In this document: positions 26,991 to 40,231 of the stretch, piece by piece
Numbering within the stretch: the first letter of the stretch is position 1
How the letters are laid out: every line of letters begins with the position of its first letter
Source: Setoptus koraiensis
Lineage: Eukaryota; Arthropoda
NCBI GenBank assembly: GCA_048013815.1
Contig: CM106586.1
Coordinates: 10,788,001-10,852,000, forward strand
DNA length: 64,000 nt
Direction: 5' to 3'
Made by a program: the position numbers and the translations under genes
The notes under the pieces: generated by a model
The model's database searches: none
What the model saw: only the letters and a program-made list of their open reading frames with translations
Told to the model about the DNA's origin: nothing

Positions 26991-29900
26991 TCACTCCTTG
27001 AAACATATCGATTTGACGCGCTTCTCCTGACGGTGCCGCGATCTGTGATAATGGTGCTGAGTGGTGCTGATGGCCTCTGGTTCACTGGCTGCCGCCGGGC
27101 CTCGGTAGTAATCGCCGATGTTGGCCGCGGCATCCTCGTCCAGCAGCGACGCCTCGGGCGAGGCTCGTCTCGGCCCGGCAAAGTCCGCTTGTCTCGGCCC
27201 GCCGATCCTATCCGCCGGCGTGTGCTGGCCCAAGGAGCTGGCGTTCGCCTGCCTCGGGCCGCCGCCGACAGTTTGCGGGTTCTGGTTTGTTTGTTGCTGG
27301 CTTGAGTATCTCTTGAGTGTGTTGTCCTTGTTTATGCCCAATATCTGGCCGTTGATAGTGAACAGGTGCCTCGCATTGAGTTGCTGTTGTGCCTTGTGTT
27401 TCAATTCAAAACTCTCCGTGCGCGCGGTCGCCGGCGACGCGATTGGCGTCTTGGCGCCTCTATCGCTCTCACCGGTTTCCGGTTGTCGGTGTTCCGGTTG
27501 TCGGTGCTCCGGCTGTCGGTGTTCCGGTTGGTGTCGGTGTTGCGCGCCAGGCGTCACTGTTATCAGGTCGGTGTCCGCAGTGGCCGGCTTGCTGCCCGCC
27601 AGCCTGGTGCCGATGAGTCTGGCGAGGCCGTTGAGCGACGAGTTGACCTTACTGGATGGCGGTTGCTGCTTTTGGGCGCCCTCTCTCGGTCGGGTGCGCC
27701 CCAGTTTCAGCTGCACCAATTCCGACTTGGACACAAATGAGAGCAGCATTATGAGGACGCTCAGCGATAAACAAATCACGGCGTTGAATTTGATGAACAG
27801 TCTGGCCGCGTGCAGCAGGGTCTGCGATTCCGTGGGCAGCGCCACGAACAGCGGAAGCTTGAATTGCCGGTGCGGTTGCCCGTAGGCGTCGCCGACGGTG
27901 GCCGCGCCCGTCGGACTGGCCCAGTCGAGGAACCAGTCGTCGCCCTCCTTGTACCGGTCGAGCCACAGGCCGAAATAGAGCGAGCCGAGCGCCGGCCCGA
28001 GCCCGAAGTATAGCAAACTGAGCGCGGCGTGCCACACAATATTCTGTTTGCGCACCAGATTTGAGTCGACAAAAATTGTCGCCGGCGGCACCTCGTGCGA
28101 CGACGAACTGACCGACAATTGCGACCATTTCGAGCTGGCGCCCTCAACCTGTTGCTGCGGCGGGCCGGTTGTGCGCTGCAAACCGCTGTAGCGCACAATG
28201 AGATGGTGAAGTTGAGCCGATATGGCGAACCAGCTGAGCGGAAAACAAAGCGGCCCGATGAATTGAAACACGGTCACTATGAGCCACTTGAGGTGCGTCT
28301 GCCGGGTCAAATACGAATATCCCGTGAATATGATGCAATACGCTCCGAAGGCCAGCGACAGAATGATGTCTGGCGCGTTGATGCTGCCCGCCGTGCCATT
28401 TGTGTTGGTGGTCGATATTGAGGTGCCACCAAAACAGGCTATAATGGTGAAACTGAGCGCCACCGTCGAGCTTGCGGCACCCAAATAAAAGCGCGACAAA
28501 AATACCCTGTCCGACGACGAGAAGGCCTGAACAATGATCGAGGGCAGGGCCGTTTGCGCTATCTCGAGCTCGATGCCCAACACCAGGGCCACCAGAAACA
28601 GCATGCCAAAGCGCAACTGGACCTCTCTCGTTCGACAAAACGGCTGCCCGCACACAAACCGGATGTCATCGTCTCGCTCGCTCTCAACGAGACGCTCGTC
28701 GCGTTGCGGCCCGCCGGAAGCTGCGGCGCGGCTGCCCGTGTAGTGTTGGTTGAGTTCGTCGCGGGGCGCCTCGCTCGACAGCGGCAAAAAACAGCTGGCT
28801 GCGGCCAGCACTATCGAGAAGGCCCCACTGAAGATGAAACAGCTGAGATAGTTGAACATTTTGAAGGTGTTGGAGTCGAAGACGTTCGAGTCCGACGATC
28901 GCTCCGTTGCGCTCGACTCGTTCCTCACTGTTGCGCCCGGCGATCCGGCTCCATCCGGCGCATATCCGGCGCGCATTTCCGGTTGCTGCGTTCCGCCAGC
29001 GGTGTCCGACGACCACAGGCCCAGCGACCAGCCAGCCTGGGCCCAGCCGGCCGAGAGCATTTGTTTGAGTGACCAATGTGTGTCGTTGGTGGACACCAGG
29101 TCAATGCTGAAACCAATAGTTATGGGCAACAGTATCATGGGGGTAAAGATGGCCAGCGAGCGCCACCTAGAGTCCAGGTAGGGACACTCTAAATCAATGG
29201 CGACCATTATGAGCAAAGCGTCTAGCGTTATCCAGACAGTCAACAGCATTGCGTCACCCAAAAATCTCCACATCGTATACAATAGTTGCGTTTGCTCTAA
29301 ATCACCTATTGTCTCTATGCAAGGCGACAGGGGCACGTAACGGTTGTTGCGCCATATCATGCTGGCCGAACCGGAAGTGGACTGTTGTTGCTCTTGTGTG
29401 CCCTGGATGTCGCTGGCATCGTCGCCGCTGCTCGCCGGCTGCAACTGATACAATATCTGGGCCTCACACAATATCTTGCAATTGTCACTTCCGGCGGTCA
29501 TAACATTGGTCAACACAGAGGCTGTGGCAGTGGCAGCAATTGCGCCACTGTGCTGACCGCCAATATTGCTGGCCGCCTGCTGTAGTGTGTGCAGTCGACC
29601 AGCGTCCAGCGGTTGTTGTTGCTGATTGATTTTCACTTGCACAACCTTGCTGTTGCTTGCGTAACCGGAAGTGGTGCACCTAATCTCGCTGTAGGGCCTG
29701 TTGTCCACAATGAACGGGGGTATTGGCTTGAATTTGCAGTAAGAGTGACTCTGGGACCACGTCCTATATTTGATTGGGGGGCTGTCCAAGAATGAGGAGG
29801 TTGCGTCGTATGAGTTGCTGATTGTTGATCGGGTTTCCGTTGTCGCCGCCGCCGCCGCCCCCATACCCGTACCCGCTGAGGGCGAGCTGGCGCTCAACAG

Positions 29901-30370
29901 GTGTAAGCGCGACTCGAACTGAATGTGGCCACTGCTGGTCTGGTCATCGTCCTGATACTCCGGGTCTGGCAAGCCGCTTGCGCCTGTGCCGTTGTCGCCG
30001 CTTAGGAGCGTGGCCGACCTGAGATCGGTCGGGCCGCTTGCGGGCGCATTGTCTAGCGCGTTTGCTACGGCGCTCACCAGATGGGGCCCCGGCTGTGCCG
30101 ACTGCCTGGCTCGGTAGCCTGCCACCGCCGGCTCTAGAATATTCTTTTCAAGCAGCCGATTTATGATGGCCGGATTGAGGCCCTTGTCTGGCGAGCTGCG
30201 GGCGTTGGCCTGATTGAAGCACTGCTGCGGCTGCGACTCGCTCACGAAACACACCTGAACCGGCGTGGACAGTTGACCTGGCCGCTGATTTTGTAGAGCC
30301 ACTTCCGGTTGAGATCTTGGCCCGTCGTCTCCGGTTCTGGCCGCCAGAGGAACTTGTTGCTGTTGTTGAT

Positions 30371-30401
<31 letters not shown>

Positions 30402-31073
30402 CTGCTGCTGTTGCTGCTGCTGTTGCTGTTGTTGTTGTTGTTGCTGTTGTTGCTGGAGCTGGTAGGGCGGTTGCAACAGCGGTTGGCTGTGTTTGCTGTT
30501 AGTTGTGGTGGGTATAGTGGAGGAGTAATCGACAGACGGATACACATTGTTGGTGGCGTTCGCTGCTGCCATTATTACAGTGTCGGCCGAGCAAATCTGG
30601 CGACAGTGCGACAACAAAAATCTAGTTAGACTGTCGGCCGTGTTGTGGCGCTCGTATTTGTGGCAAGCGAGCTCGAGATCGTTGGGACACTTTTCAATCA
30701 TAATAGTTTGTGAGACGCAATCAAAAAGCGCGTCGGGATTTCGGGGTGTCTGTATGACGCGCGGAACAAACAACAGCGACGTGTACGCCACCGAGGCCAG
30801 CAACGAGGCCAGCGTTATGATTAATTTGAACCTGTTGAACTTGAACGCCACATACGACAACAGCGAGGCCACTATCACGCTCAATAGGCTTGTTTTGGCT
30901 CTTACGTAACAAATGACATTTAATTGCAGGCCCAAGTCTTGCATGTGCTGCTGCATGAAGGGCACCACACAGCTGAGCGACGCCACAAAACAAAATAGGC
31001 ACACGGTGAGGCTGTTGCGCCTCTGGGCCAGTATCTCCATGAGCAGCCTCGAGTCCTGGGGCCGCACACTCAT
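26991..31073 (-). CDS. Multi-pass major facilitator superfamily transporter, MFSD6-like (MFS_1_like)
   Basis: Single-exon ORF of 1360 residues, ATG at 31073. The N terminus holds three membrane segments (about 22-42, 55-79, 84-104) with the MFS loop YVAFKFNRFKLI between the second and third. A very long hydrophilic insertion follows (about 110-595) with a polyglutamine tract at about 204-241. Then come about nine more segments (about 596-630, 640-660, 742-765, 820-850, 865-884, 902-924, 929-955, 1015-1038, 1095-1115), making about 12, and a Pro/Gln/His-rich tail with four QPEHR-type repeats. The early large loop and the late motif LLYFGLGPALGSLYFG resemble MFSD6, whose substrate is unsettled. 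GC-rich third positions and length differ strongly from neighbours. Transporter nature is firm; subfamily is moderate. Confidence 0.75.
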
Positions 31074-31420
31074 TGCGCTCCGGCGATTGGGGCCCGGCGG
31101 CGCGTCACATGCTTGCTTGGCTGTTTTTCACTGTTTTTCTGCTGTTTTTCGCTGATTTTTGCCAGTTGTTTGCTTCTTATTTGCCGTTTTTTTGCTGTTT
31201 TTTGCCGGTTATTTGCTGCTTATTTGCCGGTCGCTCGCTGGTTATTTGTTGCTTATGAATTGGCCGATTATAGGCTGGTTACTGGCTGGTTATTGGCCGA
31301 TTATTGGCTCGTTTTTGGCTCGTTTTTGCTGGCTGTGCATCGGCTGGTTGTGTGTATAGTAAGGTGTGAGTATGACGGTCTGGCGATATCTCGCAGGCTC
31401 AACTTGGCGTGAAAGCCGTG

Positions 31421-31496
31421 AATCTGCCGAATCTACCGAATGTGCCGAATGTGCCGAATGTGCCGAATGTGCCGAATCGCTCGAATCGCTCGAATG
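31421..31496. repeat. 9-bp minisatellite (TGCCGAATG)n
   Basis: Eight 9-bp units CCGAATGTG with CCGAATCTA and TCGAATCGC variants. The reverse complement, ACATTCGGC, resembles the unit at 26793-26901, and the two arrays flank the MFSD6-like gene in opposite orientation. Confidence 0.9.
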
Positions 31497-33206
31497 AAAG
31501 AATGCCAGTGGACAGCTCGCGAAAGTGCCAGCGCGTTAATAGATCGATAAGCAAACATGATGCCAATAAACAGACGGATAAAAGCGTGTGCACCTGTCGC
31601 GGCGGGGCGGCGTCTCGTTGGGCTGTGTTGTTGCCGTGCCAGTCGCTGGTCGTTTCCGGAAGTGCGTTTGTGTGTCAGTCGCAATTATGCGATCTTTGCA
31701 CTTTTGCTATATCTAGTCGATCTATTCAATCTGTTTAATCTATGCAAAACTGCGTCGCTAAACCGCGCTAAACCAACAACTGCCCGGCCAAATATGATGC
31801 AAACTGCAAACAAAACTACTGGCAGACTACTGGCCAACCCGGCAACTACTCGCCCGACTGCAACTCGCGACGGGCCCACAATGTATCGCTACACATCACT
31901 GCCAGCCACTGACTAACTGGCAATAACTGGCCAGAAATCACCTGTCGCCAGGCCGGGCATTGTTGTGAGCGCCGACGGCCAACAGTGCAGTGTGTATGTA
32001 AAGCTGCGCATATGTCTATATATATTGGAGTTGCTCGCCATTCGCCATTGAGCCATTCCAATGGAATGGCCACGATGCGATGGCTCGAAATAAAACGATA
32101 ATTTCGTTGGCGCGACCGCTGGCGTTGCGCAATGCGTTCGCTGGCGTTGCGTAATGCGTTCGCTGGCGTTGCGTAATGTGCGTTCGCTGTTATCGGCTTG
32201 CGTTGTCGTGATGCTGATCGTGATGCGGCTCTGGGCGCTGCGCCAGTTTGCTCACGCGGCTCGCCGGACTGGCTGTCAGTTGCGAGTTGCCTGTTGGTCA
32301 ATTGGCGGCGTCGTGTCCGCGCTGCCGGCGCTACGTTGGCCGCCATGAGAACGCTAACTATGGCTCAAAACTCTGAGCCGAAATTGCGCCTAACTGACCC
32401 CACCCGACACACCGAACGCCAATTTCGTCCGCCAGCGCTACAGCCGCCCAGCCCACATATTCGACCCGACGTATTCGACCCGACGTATTTGACCCGACGG
32501 AGCCGGCCTACTCGACTCGATCGGGTTTCCAGCGGCTCAATCGGGCCGGCGGACCGGACGGGCGCATGACGGCTCGTCCATGGACATTTCACGGGTCTCA
32601 GGCAGACGTGACCGGTCGATGGTCACACATCATCATGGCCGCTAACGAGCCATTGAATCGATCCGATTCAATCACTGAGTCGCTCACTCACACTCATGAA
32701 TTGGCGCTAATAACGTCGATTGTTCCCGCTCGCAAACAGTTCGGCCCGGCCGCGCCGGCCGCGCCGGCTGACCGCTCCGGTCCGGCAGTGCAACGCGAGT
32801 CTGGCGGCCCAACGAGAGCGTGGACGGTCGGGCGAGAGCGCCGGCGAGCCGAAACAAAACGCCAAGACCTCGTTTCGAGCGGCCGTCTCACCTTGATTTG
32901 TTCGAATGTGTCGGCGGCGGCGGCGGCGGCGACGGAGGCAGATGCAGCCGCGCCAGCTCCACACAACCGAAGCGAATGGATAAATAATGATTGTTTCTCG
33001 GGGCAGCTCATTTCTGCTCATTGCAGCCAACCTCGCTCATTCGCTCATTAGCTAATAACTGATAATAATAACAATAACTGCAAATACGCACTTTCCATCG
33101 CCTGTCCATGGCACGTCTCGGCCGACTGGCATGAATCACCTGCTGACAGTGGCTTCGACGCATTTGAATAAATTTGCTGCCTCTTATTCGCATTGTTCGC
33201 ATGCCC

Positions 33207-33267
33207 ATAACTTGTCCGCGATAACTTATCCGCGATAACTTATCCGCGATAACTTATCCGCGATAAG
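33207..33267. repeat. Minisatellite, 14-bp unit x4
   Basis: Four tandem copies of ATAACTTATCCGCG (first with TTGT), followed by a partial fifth. Confidence 0.93.
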
Positions 33268-33901
33268 GCAGCCGGATGGTCCCTCTGCATTATAGTTATA
33301 GTTTTACATTGGATATCGGGCCGCACGTTGGAATGGCGCCAGCACAATGACGCTAATTATACAGTAGTAGTAATTGAAACAAGTCAACCGTTTTTCCTGT
33401 ACGCGAGCTCAAATCCACACGTGAATATCACTGGCGGAAACTGCTGTTGTTGTATGCCGAGCAACCGACGGCAACAACAAAGTGGGTTTATCTCGCAATC
33501 AATCTCACTTGTTGGAGCCACCCAAACGGTCGGTATCTAGCCAATGCTGCCACTGCGATCGTCTAATCATCAAGCACAAAATTCATTCCAACTTTAATTA
33601 GTCAGCGGCAGCAGCGATTCTTAGGCGGCGATTCTCGGCGCCAGGCACAAGTGTAATCGCGAGTATAATTGCCCTGGATTAGACCCAATTATGACACACA
33701 GACGCATTTAAATCAACTCCGTTGATGAGCGAGCATTGGATCTGCCAATTGGCATCAGTCGCATGCTGCCAATGGCAGTTTGCTCGTCAATAACGCCACA
33801 ACTCTCGTCTGGGGTCTCACTCACAAATATACGCAAATATATCGCACATATTGTTGGCAAGGAGGCCATTTCCAGCTTAATTCACAGTGCTAATTTGCAG
33901 C

Positions 33902-33932
33902 GTTAATTTGCAGCCAAAGGCTGCAAATTAAC
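33902..33932. repeat. Perfect hairpin, 14-bp stem, AAA loop
   Basis: Arms 33902-33915 and 33919-33932 are exact reverse complements (GTTAATTTGCAGCC) around AAA. Two further hairpins follow near 34007-34037 (imperfect) and 34162-34188. Confidence 0.9.
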
Positions 33933-35734
33933 AGTAAATCTGACAGTTGATTGCTGGCGATTGTGGCTCGCTAAAAATCGCTGGCGCCCAAGAGCGACAT
34001 TCAATGTTATTAGAGCAATGACAATTGCCCTAATAATGTGTGGCCGATGCGACACAAAACTACCGTCGCTGGTGTTTATCTGCGTTTATCTTGCCGTGAA
34101 TTTTCAATTGTGTCAATAGTACTCGCCATCTAGAGCCCAACATGAGCTTGCGCGGGCTGTGTGAGTTCTCAATTGAGTCTAATTGAGAATTCAACAATTT
34201 CGCGTTGTCGCCAACAATTATCCCAAGTCGATGCGATAGATTTCGGCTCACAATTTTGTCAGTCAGCAATCCGACAATTGTGAGGTAACTGAGACACACT
34301 CGCCTGCTGGATACAGTCGACTGCTGTCATTGGAGCGGACTCGCAATGCCGTTGCTCGGCTTTTCGAGCCTGTTCGCATGTATTCATATTTGCATATCGT
34401 ATATTCGTGTATTATCTGTACCGTCACTGTGACATTGAGTTTGCGCAAAAACTAAAAGTTATTAGCTTGAGCCCCATCCAACTGACAGTTGATAAGCTGT
34501 CATATATTTTCTTTGCTGTTTCTTTTTATTTTCATTCGATCATCTGCTAAAATTAATGATAGACGTAACAAAAGTTTCACTTTTATGTCTTTCGCAAGCG
34601 TGCTGTCGCTGTTTTATTATTTGCTGTTGTAATAGGCAAATTAACTTGGCAACATCAACTAACGGGTTGTTTATGAAAAATGAGATTTCGTATAATGGGA
34701 GCGCTCGTCGCGGCTGCGGCTGCTGCTGCTACAAAGCCAATGATATGATACAATTAATAGATGAGTCGCGATGACTCGCGAACGAAATGATCTATGGCTG
34801 ATTAAGAAATAAGCATCTTGTATATATCATATAATAGTTTTGTTGTTTTGTTTTATTGTGAGCGCCAACATTATCGCATAATCTTATTTGTCGAATAACA
34901 ACAAAAACAAAAAGTGTAGCATAGCTAGCGAGAAAGGATTGCAATGGCAACTACTGCAAATAGGCATGCTTGTTCGTTTTCAGCAAGCTAGCAGTGGCAA
35001 CTTAACACTGGCGTCATGATGATAAGGGGCTGATTTGAGGCGAATCCCAATCTCGTCTGGATACACGATACAGGCAATAGACGAAGCATATAAAGAGAAT
35101 AAAGAGAAAAGTTTATTTTGAATAATAATAATAGTTGGAATCGTCAGTGCAGCGTCGCAGCACAATCACGCCAAACACAGTGAGAGAGAGAGAGAGACAG
35201 AGAAAATGAATATCAGTTTTCTTTGTTCGCACATGCCTCATTTCCATTCAATGAGCAAGTAGTCTCATCATCGGCGACAGGCAAATTGTTATTTATATTT
35301 GCATAATTAATTGATTGTGATATCAATAACAACAACTTTACAATATCCAATCATACAACATACAGCAGCACGGCGTTTTGACAGAATAATGCAGCGCTCA
35401 AAAGTTCATCACAATGTGTGAAAGAACCAAGACACTCTTCGAACAGGCCACCAAACACAATAGAATTTATCACCCTCAACTAATTAATTATATGTAGACC
35501 TAAAACTAATTAAGGCGAAACACCATCACCATTATTATTATTACTGTTGTTTTGTACCATAGAGACATTGCTATTTTAGCTCTCTATTCGCATCGTATGC
35601 GTGGGCGTAATTAGACACGATAGGCGAGACATAGCGTTGCATTTAATCAATTAATTATAGCGCCTAAGACACAAATATAGCTGAACCAACGACTGCTGCA
35701 TCAATTTATACACATGGTGATAGATTGGACGAGG
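33933..35734. other. AT-rich intergenic DNA upstream of the micropeptide locus
   Basis: No long ORF with recognisable domains. It contains short hairpins at the left end and could hold promoter or leader exons of the micropeptide transcript. Nothing else supportable. Confidence 0.4.
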
Positions 35735-35818
35735 ATGGATAAAGAAGGTCAAAGTTTGGTTGTCAACTATCTCATACTCATACTTTTGTTGGTCATTTTA
35801 TGGATAATGTACACAAAC
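35735..35818 (+). CDS. Sarcolamban/sarcolipin-like micropeptide A (small transmembrane ORF)
   Basis: 28 codons starting at ATG 35735 (context GAGGATGG), reading MDKEGQSL, then Asn-Tyr and a hydrophobic helix (LILILLLVILWIMY), ending exactly at a consensus donor GTAAGT at 35819, phase 0. Length and pattern (charged/polar head of about ten residues, Leu8, Asn11, aromatic 12, Leu/Ile helix, Trp/Tyr near the end) match arthropod sarcolamban and vertebrate sarcolipin/phospholamban. These bind SERCA in the sarcoplasmic reticulum and damp calcium uptake. A phase-0 acceptor at 37540 would add Met and then a stop, giving 29 residues; without splicing the frame runs on to 35902. An in-frame ATG at 35714 would add seven residues. 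Family assignment rests on pattern and on the second copy downstream. Confidence 0.62.
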
Positions 35819-37214
35819 GTAAGTGGCGACACTGAGCCTCTCGTAGCTCTCACCATCTTCTTTTTTTCCCCTCAAATTGTCACCAATATTCCTCGTCACT
35901 AATGAGTCCAGCCATAAACGATAAATGTTTTACTCAGGGCTCACATGAGCACTATTACATATATGCATACCATTTATACATGTGTATCTTCGAATAGATG
36001 CAACAATTATCGCGCATAGTATCAAGTCCATAATTAGTACTGCATACAGTGGTGTCATAATTGTTTTTCATGGCTATTCATTGATTGAGACGCTCAATGC
36101 CTAGACGCAAACAACGTACTACAGTGTAGACATTTTGCTCATATGCAAAGTGAATATGGAAAAAAAGTTGAGTCACATAGACTTAGACAATTGTAGAAAC
36201 CAGTGCAGCAATTTTTTAATTTGAAAAGGCATATTTTTCACTAGTTGCAACATGTACATTGCTTGCATAGATAAACAGTTTTTCAAGGTTTATGCTTGAG
36301 TGGTATATATCTGAGAGAAAAACTCGAAAACAAGCTTGCCGATTTTAGAGCGTCACATCTTTAGGGGGCTTAGTGGTAGTTGTGGTAGTAACAGTTGAAA
36401 ACATTTAGTGTGGCATCAGTTTATCCATGTAAATCAAGTGCATGCAGATTGAGAAGTTGATGCGGTCCCAACATCAATGTCACACTAACGTATGTCATTA
36501 CTAACGGATTGCCATATATACCATACCTCTAACAGTATCTAATATATGTATATATCGCGGGGCAAGAGAGGCTAGAGAGTTGGCACAATTATTCTTATAA
36601 TTCTAAGCTCACTTTCACCACTGGCACGAAAAACTTACTATGTCTCTCTGTCTGTGTATAATCAAGTTGCCTCGTAGTAGTATTTTCTTTCAAACATGAA
36701 GGAACAATGGATTTAGTTAGAAGATAGCAAATAATCAAATGTTATTTTCCAGTGGCAAAGGTATATATGGGTTAGTTGCTAGAGAGGACATCTCCATACA
36801 TCTCATAATCTCCGCACATTTGCGACACTCAAGTGACGCTAGATCTAGTTAATAGTGAATATTATGTAGTCAGCCCTAATCCGAATGCTGATGATATATT
36901 TTCTCACTTAATCAAGCGATTAAACGTACTAATTGTTGCTACTGTTCATCACTTGACATCATCAATGACCTCTATGGTTGCGATAAAGCCCCTATTTGCA
37001 CGACAATAGTGATAATTCTCAAGTGATTTGATAGAGACTAAAATTGAAAAATTCAGCCTAGTTTCATCGTATCGGAAGAAAATCCTCAATAACAATCGAA
37101 ATTGTAACAATCACAGTAAATAAAAAAGCTTTTAAATACTTCAAAGTATTAGTACAAAACATAATATATAGCAAGCTCAAGCCACGAAGAAGATTGTTGT
37201 GAGAAGTTTCAAAG
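35819..37214 (+). other. Spacer or intron between the two micropeptide ORFs
   Basis: AT-rich, no supportable coding segment. If A is spliced to the 37540 acceptor, this is intronic. Confidence 0.35.
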
Positions 37215-37313
37215 ATGGACAGAGAGGTTTTGTCGCTACTTTATGTGAATTATGCTATTCTAATTGTTCTATTAACAATACTGTGGCTTATATACTTCGG
37301 GGTAATAAGCTAA
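37215..37313 (+). CDS. Sarcolamban/sarcolipin-like micropeptide B
   Basis: Short ORF of 32 residues, ATG 37215 to TAA 37313: MDREVLSLLYVNYAIL, then IVLLTILWLIY and a four-to-five-residue tail. It aligns with micropeptide A along its whole length with one inserted residue (shared MD[KR]E, SL, NY, ILI, ILW, Y). The nucleotides have diverged, so protein sequence has been kept. A possible donor GGTAATAAG lies at the aligned position where A is spliced, also phase 0. The layout echoes the insect sarcolamban locus, where two related SERCA-regulating peptides come from one transcript first labelled non-coding. An AATAAA at 37857 could end the transcript. Confidence 0.62.
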   Translation: MDREVLSLLYVNYAILIVLLTILWLIYFGVIS

Positions 37314-37539
37314 GAATAAGCGGAAATAACACTCATTTATTAGATTATATAGATTATAAAACTCACAAAATAGATAGATTGCTCAACATTAGTCGGTAGA
37401 TATAGTTATTACATAATTGTAAAAAACCAACAAACTAAACAATTGAATGCTTGTTGCATACAGGCATGCCTAAACTGTCACCCAATGTATACACTAATTC
37501 TGATAATTTTCTGTCTCATCTCTTCAAAATAACTTTCAG

Positions 37540-37862
37540 ATGTAAGTTGCTCATATGTATTGACGTAGTGCCGGGATCAAGCAATCCCAATGTAAATACA
37601 ACGTTATGGATCCAAGACAGACCCTGTCGAGCTATGCTGGCTCTTTGTAAGACGAATATCTGGCTCTGCATGGTGGTCATAAGTGGCATCAAATTATGAG
37701 GCCACTGGTCATCATAATATCAATTTTGATATAAATGTATTTATTGGAATCCATCACCATCAAAACAACTCATCAGGTCTATTGCCGCAGTTGGTTGGCT
37801 GGTGCTGTGAAGGCAATATTATTCTAATTTATTCGGGGACGCTATGATGATACAGTAATAAA
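37540..37862 (+). ncRNA. Putative shared 3' exon/UTR of the micropeptide transcript
   Basis: A pyrimidine-rich acceptor (AACTTTCAG) ends at 37539. The next six bases are ATGTAA, so any phase-0 donor spliced here gives one Met and stop. AATAAA follows at 37857-37862. Inferred from splice signals only. Confidence 0.3.
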
Positions 37863-38374
37863 ACATCTCTGTTCAGTATTGAATATCATGATTAAATTGT
37901 TAGTACATTAGATTATTACTACATGTATGTGTGTCAGTAGATTAGAAATTGCTGTCTATCGATCAATCAGAGACAAGTTTATATCAGCGTAGACATTTCA
38001 AAAGCGAATAGAGAGACTAGACTAAGGACTCCTCGTTAGTAAGGAGGAATATCAATTGAAGATGAAGGGAAAACAAGTTATTTCTCAAAAATAGGAATAT
38101 TCAAGTTCCGAAAGACAACAATTTTCAAATATCTATCAATGAGATTCGAAGATTTGTCTCAGTCTATTTTCTCTTTCACTATATGCTATTTTCGTCGTAG
38201 ATCCTGCCTTTATAATATGGTTGAACATAATAGTTTGTTGATAAAGTTGGCGATATCTTTATATTATATTACACAATATGACATAGATTCTACTATTAGT
38301 GAAATTACGTCACTATCAATTTGATTGTTGTGAAGTTGTTCAATTGGAGAGTACACATTAAACACTACTTCTGG
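37863..38374. other. Intergenic DNA, nothing recognised
   Basis: AT-rich. Left of the GOLPH3 stop it should include that gene's 3' UTR. Confidence 0.4.

Positions 38375-40231
<1,857 letters not shown>

Larger units (their letters stand above)
9880..33900. other. GC- and CpG-rich block with dense simple repeats
   Basis: Composition changes visibly inside DYRK exon 1 (around 9.8-9.9 kb), from AT-rich flank to GC/CpG-rich DNA rich in GCC, GGC, CGA and TGG words, and returns gradually to AT-rich near 33.5-34.5 kb. Within it are (CA)n runs (10460, 11470, 12488, 15555, 15595, 16205, 20790, 23561), trinucleotide runs of the CAA/CAG/GTT/GCT class (14310-14450, 18220-18310, 18700-18780, 21020-21120, 21520-21610, 24570-24730, 25860-25905), minisatellites and hairpins. 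Both strands stay open over long stretches because stop codons are rare in such sequence. Apart from the MFSD6-like gene at 26991-31073 and the leader of DYRK, I see no supportable gene, RNA or transposon. Intervals 10666-26990 and 31074-33900 are therefore otherwise unassigned. Confidence 0.7.

Noticed and set aside
30242..30629. Poly-Leu/poly-Val/poly-Asn ORFs
   Set aside because: Other-frame readings of the polyglutamine tract in the MFSD6-like gene.
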